Origin: a virus
Direction: 5' to 3' (one strand)
Length of the DNA stretch: 27,211 bases
IMG/VR virus record: IMGVR_UViG_3300011126_000091
Location: 1-27,211 of that record
Shown here in pieces: positions 5,902 to 11,310 of the stretch (within the stretch, counting starts at the first letter, position 1; the number at the start of each line of letters is the position of its first letter). The notes below the pieces were generated by a model that searched no databases, had not been told where the DNA came from, and was given only the letters and a program-made list of their open reading frames with translations. A program made the position numbers and the translations under genes.

Positions 5902-6143
5902 TAGAATTTTTCCTTTTCGTCTTCTTCAATCGCATCAATTACTTTGCGAAGTGCCTCTCGGGTTTTTCTCGACCTACACCCAGACATGCAAAACTCGATA
6001 ACAGCCGAGTGATGGCGAAACCCATCAGAGTCCTCTGTTATGGTTTCAACGGCAATATCACTACTGCTACTTTCCGTGATGCGTAGCCATGATCTAGGCG
6101 AGCAATCTCCATTCACGGAAACCTGTCTGATTTCATCGCTCAT
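5901..6143 (-). CDS. hypothetical array protein, first ATGAGC gene, 80 aa
   Basis: Serine-rich, acidic, with two cysteines in IEFCMSGCRSRK and a C-terminal charged helix ending EKF from the next junction. It follows the methyltransferase with a four-base ATGA overlap (6140-6143). No family recognised. Confidence 0.6.
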   Translation of the reverse strand: MSDEIRQVSVNGDCSPRSWLRITESSSSDIAVETITEDSDGFRHHSAVIEFCMSGCRSRKTREALRKVIDAIEEDEKEKF

Positions 6144-6910
6144 ATGTGTGAACTCCTTATTTCTGAAATTGCGTTGCCTATCATCTCTGGTAGCCGGGGC
6201 GGTACTGCGTTCCCTAGCGTTCTAAGTCTGTGTGTCCTATTGGAAATCCCTTGAGCCACTCCACAAACTCTGGATGAGGGTACTGACCATCGGTCTTGTT
6301 CTCTCTGATGACTTCCCGAAAATTCCCCCTGCATTGCGACGAACCCCTGTAACGCTTTGAACTCGCGCCCTTTGCATCCGAGGCTGTTGGCCGCGGCAAT
6401 AATCCACAAGTGCCGTTCCATCGTTGGTAGTCCTGCTGCGTCAGACGCAATATCAAACGTCCGGACGGTGTATGCCGCGGCTTCCAAATCGGATAAGACA
6501 ATATCGAGGCCCATATTGGCGTGGTGAGAAACATTTTCTCCAATAAACCAATCGGCCCGGCACTCTTTGATAATTCTATCAACTTCTTTCCAGAGCCAGC
6601 GGTCATCTTGTTGGCCCAATCTTTTGCCAGCAATACTCTCTCCTTGGCAGGGATAGCCCGCTGAAACAACGTCAATTGGTCCGGTGTAGATAATGTCTCC
6701 GTCATAACTTAATTCTTTCGTTAGGTAATTATAGCTGAGTTTCTTTACGTCCTGTGCTGCGGGTACTAAGGGCCAGTGTTTTTTCAACACCTTGCGGCAA
6801 AACTCGTCTACCTCACAAAACGCTATTGTTTCCATCCCGGCGCGGTCAAAACCTAAAGCAAAGCCGCCAATACCGCTAAACAGATCAAGGACTTTGAGTT
6901 TTTCGGTCAT
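6140..6910 (-). CDS. dcm: DNA cytosine-5 methyltransferase
   Basis: A 256-residue C5 methyltransferase that transfers methyl from S-adenosylmethionine to cytosine in DNA. Motif I is DLFSGIGGFALG (residues 9-20), motif IV GYPCQGES with catalytic Cys88, motif VI ENV at 125-127, a diverged motif VIII (MERHLW, 164-169) and motif X with RTLGNAVPP near 230. The part between motifs VIII and X, which recognises the target, is short (about 60 residues), as in many phage enzymes. It overlaps the recombinase stop by ATGA. It may protect phage DNA from host restriction. A second, 163-codon open frame runs inside it (6214-6705). Confidence 0.9.
   Translation of the reverse strand: MTEKLKVLDLFSGIGGFALGFDRAGMETIAFCEVDEFCRKVLKKHWPLVPAAQDVKKLSYNYLTKELSYDGDIIYTGPIDVVSAGYPCQGESIAGKRLGQQDDRWLWKEVDRIIKECRADWFIGENVSHHANMGLDIVLSDLEAAAYTVRTFDIASDAAGLPTMERHLWIIAAANSLGCKGREFKALQGFVAMQGEFSGSHQREQDRWSVPSSRVCGVAQGISNRTHRLRTLGNAVPPRLPEMIGNAISEIRSSHI
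6214..6705 (-). CDS. overprinted open frame inside dcm, family-like protein
   Basis: This frame lies entirely within dcm, shifted by one base, and is open for 163 codons. Its translation is protein-like and, as far as I remember, resembles small phage proteins often found with cytosine methyltransferases: GLLPRPTASDAKGAS, a YRGSS..CRGNFRE block, then YPHPEFVEWLKGFPIGHTDL at the end. The same bases that encode the dcm motif X region (GISNRTHRLRTLGNA) encode GFPIGHTDLER here. The ATG at 6705 has only a weak AAG-rich ribosome site. Either it is a true overlapping gene or the database family is itself a shadow of dcm genes; I cannot decide from one genome. Confidence 0.35.
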   Translation of the reverse strand: MTETLSTPDQLTLFQRAIPAKERVLLAKDWANKMTAGSGKKLIELSKSAGPIGLLEKMFLTTPIWASILSYPIWKPRHTPSGRLILRLTQQDYQRWNGTCGLLPRPTASDAKGASSKRYRGSSQCRGNFREVIRENKTDGQYPHPEFVEWLKGFPIGHTDLER

Positions 6911-7536
6911 TTACTGCCTCTATTCTTCTCAAACGGAAACCGTGTTTCAAACGGCACATTCGCCCTAATGTCGTCACGGTAATTATAAATTCTAGCATAC
7001 GCCATGCCACTAATCGCTTCCAACTGTTTAAGCGTCAGTGGCTTATCGTCGTTCAAGGATGCTTTATACGCAGCACAAGCAGTGTCCCATTGTTCTTTAG
7101 TGAACGTCAGTCCCCTTGTGGTGTATGTTTCGCGCTCCTTCGCAGCCTGTATACCAGCAGCCGTTCTTTCTGCTGTTGTATCGCGCTCCATTTGCGCCAG
7201 AGCAGCCATTATATGAAAGATAAGCGTTCCCATAGGGGTAGTGGTGTCAAAGCCTTCTGTAAGGCTCTTAAAACCCACTCCACGGTCTTTTAAATCATTA
7301 ATGGTGTGGATAAGGTGCAAGACCGATCTACCAAGCCTATCTAATTTCCAAACAACAAGCGTGTCACCTTTTCGGCAGCGCTTTAATGCTAAATCATATT
7401 GAGGGCGTTTCGCCGCTAAAGCAGAAACCTTTTCTTGATGAATATACTTATCTTCAATGCCAGCTTTGCGTAATGCGTTAAGCTGTAAATCAAGGTTCTG
7501 ATCTTCCCTAGATGTTCTTGCGTAACCAATTTCCAC
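6907..7536 (-). CDS. serine recombinase (resolvase/invertase type)
   Basis: The 209-residue protein has the resolvase catalytic domain: YARTSREDQNLDLQLNAL with nucleophile Ser9, KLDRLGRSVLHL with arginines 67 and 70, and FHIMAALAQMERDTTAERT (helix D/E region). The C-terminal part (about 150-209) carries a helix-turn-helix-like LTLKQLEAISGMAYARIYNYR. The size is that of small resolvases and invertases, not large phage integrases. It could resolve genome multimers or invert a segment; no paired inverted target site was found in the window. It is the first gene of the leftward block and shares an ATGA overlap with dcm. Confidence 0.85.
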   Translation of the reverse strand: MEIGYARTSREDQNLDLQLNALRKAGIEDKYIHQEKVSALAAKRPQYDLALKRCRKGDTLVVWKLDRLGRSVLHLIHTINDLKDRGVGFKSLTEGFDTTTPMGTLIFHIMAALAQMERDTTAERTAAGIQAAKERETYTTRGLTFTKEQWDTACAAYKASLNDDKPLTLKQLEAISGMAYARIYNYRDDIRANVPFETRFPFEKNRGSK

Positions 7537-7668
7537 TATATTTTCCTATTTTGAAATCACGTTATTTTTACTTGTGTAAACGATTAGTATAACTTTTTTG
7601 TTGACGTGTCAAGAGAAGTGTGAAATATATGTGTAAATTAATTTTAAACGCCCAAAGGATGAATTTAC
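7537..7668. promoter_or_regulatory. divergent promoter region with TTGACGTGTCAA and two TGTGTAAA repeats
   Basis: The region separates the leftward recombinase from the rightward PAPS-reductase-like gene. TTGACGTGTCAA (7601-7612) is a near-palindrome whose two halves can serve as -35 boxes in both directions; leftward, TATACT follows TTGACA after 15 bases (spacing not ideal). TGTGTAAAC (7574-7582) and TGTGTAAAT (7630-7638) are direct repeats flanking it. The arrangement resembles the 2.9-kb switch, so the same repressor may act here. Confidence 0.45.
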
Positions 7669-8550
7669 TTGCCTAGACCGACAACACCATTTGCGCTTCC
7701 TTACGATCTGATTGTTTCTGTATCAGGCGGGGAGACTTCAATGTATATGGCTTATTGGCTGAAAGAGAACGCGCCGCGCCACTATAATTTGAAGTTTATC
7801 TTTGCCAATACTGGAGAGGAGCGAGAAGAAACTCTGCGCTTCGTTAATCAGTGTGACATGCAATGGAAGCTTGGTGTGGTGTGGCTAGAGGCTAAGGTGT
7901 TGGGTGCACGTAAGGGAACGTCCTACACAGTGACGGACTATGCCGGAGCATCTAGGAACGGCGAGCCGTTTGAGGCTGTTATTCAAAAGTATGGAATACC
8001 AAACGCCGCATATCCTCATTGTACGCGAGAATTAAAGCTGGCCCCAATCACTAGCTATATGTCTGACAATGGACTGAAAGATGCTTGGACAGCCATAGGT
8101 ATCAGGGTTGATGAGATTGACCGCATGAGGGGTGACGCAGCGCAAGCGCGTCTTATTTACCCATTCATCCAATGGACTACTGTTAGAAAGCAGGAAGTTA
8201 AAGAGTTCTGGGAAAGCCAGCCGTTTGAGTTGGGACTGAAAGAGCATGAGGGTAATTGTAAATGGTGTTGGAAAAAGTCGGATCGCAAGCTTTACACGCT
8301 TGCCCTAGATAACCCAGATATATTTGATTTTCCGAAGCGTATGGAAAACGAGTATGGATTAGCTGGTGCTAATGTGGATGGAACGCACCGCAGGTTCTTT
8401 CGTCACCATAGATCAGCGGCAGATATTCTTGCTGAGGCTGGTAAAGCTAACTTTGAGAAGTTTTCAGAACGTAATTTTACCCATGAACCAGAGCTTGATT
8501 TAGGGTTTGGTTGTGGGGACACATGCGAAGCCTTTGTTGAGGCTTCTTAA
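7669..8550 (+). CDS. PAPS-reductase-family (PP-loop) protein, TTG start
   Basis: The 293-residue protein belongs to the PP-loop ATP pyrophosphatase/phosphoadenosine phosphosulfate reductase superfamily. SGGETS (19-24) is the PP-loop, followed by FIFANTGEEREETLRFV, a typical second block. Cysteines C118 (CTREL), C197/C200 (CKWC) and C282/C286 (CGDTC) could bind an iron-sulfur cluster or take part in thiol chemistry, as in DndC-like members. The TTG at 7669 is chosen because AAAGGA lies about nine bases before it and the nearest ATG (7659) soon hits a stop. Substrate unknown: sulfate assimilation, tRNA thiolation or DNA sulfur modification are all possible. It starts the rightward AAACGCCC operon. 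Confidence 0.75.
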   Translation: MPRPTTPFALPYDLIVSVSGGETSMYMAYWLKENAPRHYNLKFIFANTGEEREETLRFVNQCDMQWKLGVVWLEAKVLGARKGTSYTVTDYAGASRNGEPFEAVIQKYGIPNAAYPHCTRELKLAPITSYMSDNGLKDAWTAIGIRVDEIDRMRGDAAQARLIYPFIQWTTVRKQEVKEFWESQPFELGLKEHEGNCKWCWKKSDRKLYTLALDNPDIFDFPKRMENEYGLAGANVDGTHRRFFRHHRSAADILAEAGKANFEKFSERNFTHEPELDLGFGCGDTCEAFVEAS

Positions 8551-8593
8551 TTATTACACTAACGCCCGGTTTGGGCATAACAGGAGACACAAG

Positions 8594-8866
8594 ATGGACG
8601 CAGTATGGGTAATGTTTGACGAAGAAGGAAAGTGGGTTCGCGCCTACTCGTCTAAGAACAGGGCAGAAGAAGATTTGGACTTAATGTCTGATCGCGAAGG
8701 CCATACGATAGAAGAATTGCCAATGTACCACGGTGCTGTTGCTGGCTTTCGGGGTCTCGGTTTAATACCAGAAAGTGTGCGCGAGCTTCGTATGGGATTA
8801 GACCCTGCTATTGGTAGCGCCCAAACTGGTTCGCTGGAGCGCGGTATTCGCGATCTATCGGAATAA
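8594..8866 (+). CDS. hypothetical protein, 90 aa
   Basis: The ATG at 8594 follows AACAGGAG and an AAACGCCC element, which fixes the start; a longer frame begins inside the previous gene. The product starts with a compact strand-rich part (MDAVWVMFDEEGKWVRAYSS) and has a Gly/Arg-rich C-terminus. It resembles no family I know. It is followed at once by another element copy and the tRNA genes. Confidence 0.65.
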   Translation: MDAVWVMFDEEGKWVRAYSSKNRAEEDLDLMSDREGHTIEELPMYHGAVAGFRGLGLIPESVRELRMGLDPAIGSAQTGSLERGIRDLSE

Positions 8867-8892
8867 CACTTAAACGCCCATGTGGGCAATAA

Positions 8893-8969
8893 CAGGGTAT
8901 AGCTCAGTTTGGTAGAGTGTCGGGTTTGGAACCCGAAGGCCGAAGGTTCAAATCCTTCTACCCTGACCA
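8893..8969 (+). tRNA. tRNA-Pro (anticodon TGG)
   Basis: All arms fold: acceptor CAGGGTA/TACCCTG (7 bp), D-arm, anticodon stem TCGGG/CCCGA with loop TTTGGAA (anticodon 8927-8929), T-arm GAAGG/CCTTC with loop TTCAAAT, and an encoded CCA. The C1-G72 pair and A73 are bacterial tRNA-Pro identity features. Position 37 is A, whereas tRNA-Pro nearly always has G37. Confidence 0.95.
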
Positions 8970-8973
8970 ATAT

Positions 8974-9049
8974 GGTGTTAGTAGCTTAATGGTAAAGCGC
9001 TGGATTGTGAGTCCAGAGACTGCGGGTTCAAGTCCCGTCTATCACCCCA
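8974..9049 (+). tRNA. tRNA-His (anticodon GTG)
   Basis: The acceptor GTGTTAG/CTATCAC pairs except for U4-U69. An extra G at 8974 (G-1) faces C73, the hallmark of tRNA-His, and CCA is encoded. Anticodon stem CTGGA/TCCAG with loop TTGTGAG (anticodon 9007-9009); the T-loop TTCAAGT is normal. It begins four bases after tRNA-Pro. Confidence 0.95.
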
Positions 9050-9062
9050 AAAAGGAACGACG

Positions 9063-9257
9063 ATGCGAGTTTTTGTGGATTTGGAAAGATACGGAAGCCC
9101 GGAGACTAGGCAGATTGATATAGACATCGAGCCTTTGGTGAAAAAAGAGCTTGCTGCGGAAATAAATCATGTTGCCGGGTACTCTTCCGATGCGGTTGAT
9201 GAGGCAGAAATTGATTATTACGCCACGACAAAAGAGATGGTCGCGGATAACTTTTAA
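9063..9257 (+). CDS. hypothetical protein, 64 aa
   Basis: Acidic protein starting MRVFVDLERYGSPETRQIDI, with a helix rich in E and A in the second half. AAGGAACG precedes the ATG by a few bases. It begins 13 bases after tRNA-His, and its stop overlaps the next AAACGCCC element. No family recognised. Confidence 0.65.
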   Translation: MRVFVDLERYGSPETRQIDIDIEPLVKKELAAEINHVAGYSSDAVDEAEIDYYATTKEMVADNF

Positions 9258-9295
9258 ACGCCCGCTATGGGCATAACAACGGAGTATTTTTAATT

Positions 9296-9429
9296 GGTGT
9301 GTCGTGGTGGTACTGACCACAGGTGAGGCGGGATGGTTCCAGATTGTGTATTCGAACGCACACGCCTTATTTCAGTTAAGCGGCACACCTACTAAGAATA
9401 CTTCACAAACGCCCGGAGATATGGCATGA
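9296..9429 (+). other. structured segment, possible small RNA or 41-aa gene
   Basis: Between an AAACGCCC element and the next gene lies a stretch with strong folding signals: GGTGTGTCG (9296-9304) pairs with CGGCACACC (9381-9389), GTGGT pairs with ACCAC near 9304-9320, and GGCG/CGCC lies inside. GGTGTGT can also pair with ACACGCC (9360-9366) like a tRNA acceptor of a 71-base molecule, but the T-arm is wrong and no CCA is encoded. The same DNA has a frame open from GTG 9304 that ends TGA at 9427-9429, overlapping the next ATG as ATGA. The ribosome site for it is poor. Either reading is uncertain. Confidence 0.3.
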
Positions 9430-9581
9430 CTAAAAAAGAACTCGGATATAAATACGCACAAGAAGAAAACGGTCATTTGGCTGGTCAATGGCCTGAGCCG
9501 GATGACGGTGGCTTGGCCGACGATCCAGATTTCAAGACTGGATATAAGCAGTTTCATGATGAACTGAGCCAAATGCCCTAA
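9426..9581 (+). CDS. small acidic protein, 51 aa
   Basis: An open frame from ATG 9426 with CGGAG seven bases before it. The product is acidic and polar, with PEPDDGGLADDPDF in the middle; no family is recognised. The ribosome site and start are embedded in a degenerate copy of the AAACGCCC element. The same frame stays open after the TAA at 9579 right through to the next gene (9726-9914), so a nonsense change splitting one longer gene is possible. Confidence 0.5.
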   Translation: MTKKELGYKYAQEENGHLAGQWPEPDDGGLADDPDFKTGYKQFHDELSQMP

Positions 9582-9725
9582 TCAACACTTAAACGCCCGA
9601 ATTACTCCGAGCCGCCTCTCAACGATGCGTACACGCTAGAACCTGAATTGACAGGGTATCGTCCAGAGGGAACGCTGGAAATGGAGTGTTATTATTTTAA
9701 CCACAAACGCCCGAAAGGAACTGAT

Positions 9726-9914
9726 ATGACACGTATCGAGATATACGACCACAAGAAGCGCATGACGGTTCGTGCTGGCGCTGTTCTGCCACGTAACGGC
9801 TTTGATTGGATTAGATGGGCGAACGGTCACATGGTTCGCTTGGATGCCTTCATAGATGGCTGTAAATCATTCCACTGGAATAAAAACGACAACAGGATGG
9901 TTATTTATCGTTGA
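9726..9914 (+). CDS. small basic protein, 62 aa
   Basis: The ATG at 9726 has AAAGGAA about seven bases upstream and an AAACGCCC element (9702-9712) just before that. The protein is strand-rich and basic with several aromatic residues (NGFDWIRWANGHMVRLDAF, FHWNK). No family recognised. It is the last gene of the element-marked operon before the replication genes. Confidence 0.6.
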   Translation: MTRIEIYDHKKRMTVRAGAVLPRNGFDWIRWANGHMVRLDAFIDGCKSFHWNKNDNRMVIYR

Positions 9915-9944
9915 CGCGGTGAGGTGAATAGAAGATAATATGCG

Positions 9945-9959
9945 CACTTGAATCAAGTG
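9945..9959. promoter_or_regulatory. palindrome CACTTGAATCAAGTG upstream of the initiator gene
   Basis: Seven-base arms around a single central A; a third half site TTCAAGT is at 10014-10020. The 136-base gap before the replication initiator (9915-10050) otherwise holds no gene that I can support. The site could be an operator for the replication operon. Confidence 0.4.
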
Positions 9960-10050
9960 GCGAAAAAAGCACGATTAAGCCCGTGTCGCTCCTCCCCATA
10001 CCGGAGCCGCCATTCAAGTAAATAGCTAGGTGTGGGTGCTACAGGTAGAT

Positions 10051-10794
10051 ATGGGAAATTCAATGAACGGCTTTTTTACATTACACAGAGATTTGATGCA
10101 GCATTGGTGCGCGTCTGATCCTAATTTTTTGGCTGTTTGGGTTTGGCTTATCAATGATGCTAACTGGCAGGACAAGAAATCTCTTATCAATAGTTCCGTG
10201 GTTGAGGTTAAGCGTGGACAGTTAATTTATGGCCGGGATGCGTTCTCTAAAAAGTCCGGTGTTTCTGTTTCAAAATTAAGACGCATCATTAAAATTCTCG
10301 ACGATGAGGGCATGATTAGCCAGCAAAAAACCAATAAATATTCAATCATTTCAATAACTAAGTATGACGATTACCAGTCAGTTGACCAACAAAACACCAA
10401 CAAAACACCAACAAAACACCAACAAAACACCACACCTAAACAACTTAAACAAAATAAACCACTAAACAAAGACATTGGACGCTTTGAAGAATTTTGGTCT
10501 GTGTATCCAAAAAGGGAGGGCGGCAATCCAAAATCACCAGCAATGGATAAGTTTATTAAGGCGGTCAATGATGGCGCTAATCCTGATAGCATCATAGCAA
10601 GTGCAAAAGCATACGCAGCTAGTGTGGAGAATATCGACAACAAGAGAATGATCTGCCAAGCAATTACTTGGTTAAATCAAAAGCGGTGGAAAGATGAACA
10701 CGAAGCACCAGAAAAGGCGCACCTTGAAAGCCCAGAGGATTGGGGGGTGGATGCTAACGCGCCGATAACGATGACAATGGAGAAATACAAGTGA
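10051..10794 (+). CDS. replication initiator/replisome organiser with winged-helix domain
   Basis: The 247-residue protein has the layout of phage replication initiators: an N-terminal winged-helix part (about 45-107: SSVVEVKRGQLIYGRDAFSK, LRRIIKILDDEGMIS), a polar Q/N/T/K linker (111-140) and a C-terminal helical domain starting FEEFWSVYPKREGGNP and including ICQAITWLNQKRW, which is common in replication proteins that contact the helicase loader. The next gene is a DnaC-like loader. ATG 10051 has AGGT six bases upstream; ATG 10063 is the alternative. The linker is encoded by four 11-bp iterons, so the origin probably lies inside the gene, as in lambda O. Confidence 0.8.
   Translation: MGNSMNGFFTLHRDLMQHWCASDPNFLAVWVWLINDANWQDKKSLINSSVVEVKRGQLIYGRDAFSKKSGVSVSKLRRIIKILDDEGMISQQKTNKYSIISITKYDDYQSVDQQNTNKTPTKHQQNTTPKQLKQNKPLNKDIGRFEEFWSVYPKREGGNPKSPAMDKFIKAVNDGANPDSIIASAKAYAASVENIDNKRMICQAITWLNQKRWKDEHEAPEKAHLESPEDWGVDANAPITMTMEKYK
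10386..10429 (+). repeat. four perfect 11-bp iterons, probable replication origin
   Basis: CCAACAAAACA is repeated exactly four times head to tail at 10386-10396, 10397-10407, 10408-10418 and 10419-10429. Eleven is not a multiple of three, so the protein does not repeat in step; the pattern is therefore kept as DNA. An A-rich stretch follows to about 10480, like an unwinding region. Confidence 0.65.
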
Positions 10795-11294
10795 CCCAAG
10801 AAGCCAGATTAAAATTCGCAGGAATACCAAAGCGGTTTGCCGATGCTGATCTTGCAGACTTCCCGGAACATGCCGAGCAAGTGCGTGAATGGATGGATGG
10901 CGATGATTGGGCCTGCCTAGCTCTTGTGGGGCCAGTGGGGACAGGCAAGACCCATCTTGGATGCGCAATAGCCAAGGAATACTGTAAGCGGCGGAATGCG
11001 ATTTATACGACAGCGTACAACATGAACCAGAAAATCATTTCTGATCGCAATGCGGATGGCTTCAATAAATACCCGCTATTGATTGTAGATGAAATAACAC
11101 GCTCGTTCGAGACAAAGAGCGAAGCGGCGCGAATGTTTGATTTGATAAACTATCGCTATGAAAACTTGCTTCCAATGGTTATTTTGGGAAACCAGAGCAT
11201 TGACGCGACACTCAAGGCGCTAGGGCAAGCAATAGCTGATAGGCTGAAAGAAAATCTGTCAGTAATCACGCTGGCAGGAAAAAGCAGAAGGTAA
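10791..11294 (+). CDS. DnaC-like helicase loader ATPase
   Basis: A 167-residue AAA+ protein: Walker A GPVGTGKT (47-54), Walker B LLIVDE (96-101), sensor-like N134 in ILGNQS and R151 as a possible arginine finger. It would load the host replicative helicase onto the origin together with the upstream initiator. It is shorter than host DnaC and lacks an obvious N-terminal helicase-binding domain, although the first 35 residues may serve. It starts with GTG overlapping the upstream TGA (GTGA) with GGAG eight bases before it. Confidence 0.85.
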   Translation: MTQEARLKFAGIPKRFADADLADFPEHAEQVREWMDGDDWACLALVGPVGTGKTHLGCAIAKEYCKRRNAIYTTAYNMNQKIISDRNADGFNKYPLLIVDEITRSFETKSEAARMFDLINYRYENLLPMVILGNQSIDATLKALGQAIADRLKENLSVITLAGKSRR

Positions 11295-11310
11295 CTAAAG
11301 GCGGTAGAGA

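Larger units (their letters stand above)
3788..6160 (-). repeat. repeated stop/start junction ending in ATGAGC, 11 copies
   Basis: Every gene of the leftward array starts with ATGAGC (Met-Ser) preceded by a purine-rich ribosome site that overlaps or abuts the previous stop. ATG positions (minus strand, first base) are 6143, 5901, 5593, 5399, 5196, 4933, 4745, 4509, 4270, 4123 and 3794; the last is not followed by a full gene. Several junctions are nearly identical over about 15 bases, for example GGAGATATTCTAATGAGC (4509) and AGGATATTCTAATGAGCG (3794). The stop is TAATG, ATGA or TAAATG. Shared upstream bases also give several upstream proteins the same end (EIF, GVF, EKF). Genes outside this array mostly do not share the AGC second codon; ssb is an exception. 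Confidence 0.8.
7642..9712 (+). repeat. AAACGCCC gene-boundary element, seven copies
   Basis: Copies of (T/C)AAACGCCC or ACTAACGCCC stand before genes or tRNAs at 7642-7653, 8556-8586, 8866-8892, 9252-9284, 9404-9426, 9585-9598 and 9702-9712. In three copies a second arm GGGC follows after four or five bases and then ATAACA or AATAACA, so that GCCC and GGGC can form a small stem just ahead of the ribosome site (for example 8564-8586, then GGAG). In the copy at 9404 the second arm is degenerate (TATGGCAT) and contains the next start codon. The copy at 8866 abuts the tRNA-Pro 5' end. Consensus: ACTTAAACGCCCG-N4-GGGCATAACA. Confidence 0.75.

Noticed and set aside
3788-6160. ATGAGC junctions as simple operon overlaps
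   Set aside because: Overlapping stops and starts are common in phages, but the fixed AGC codon and near-identical upstream bases in many copies go beyond that, so the observation was kept as a finding.
7243-7250. GGTGTCAA inside the recombinase gene
   Set aside because: It lies in coding sequence for conserved residues with no promoter partner, so it was not counted as an operator.
6907-7536. Phage integrase of the large serine type
   Set aside because: At 209 residues it lacks the long C-terminal domain of large serine integrases; it is a resolvase/invertase-size enzyme.
8644-8970. 108-codon minus-strand frame across a gene and tRNA-Pro
   Set aside because: It is antisense to a supported gene and to a complete tRNA.
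9296-9366. Third tRNA after tRNA-His
   Set aside because: A 7-bp acceptor-like stem exists, but the T-arm does not fit, position 8 is not U, and CCA and a valid anticodon arm are missing.
10386-10429. CRISPR-like array
   Set aside because: The four repeats are 11 bp and adjacent without spacers, so they are iterons; no CRISPR array was seen in the window.
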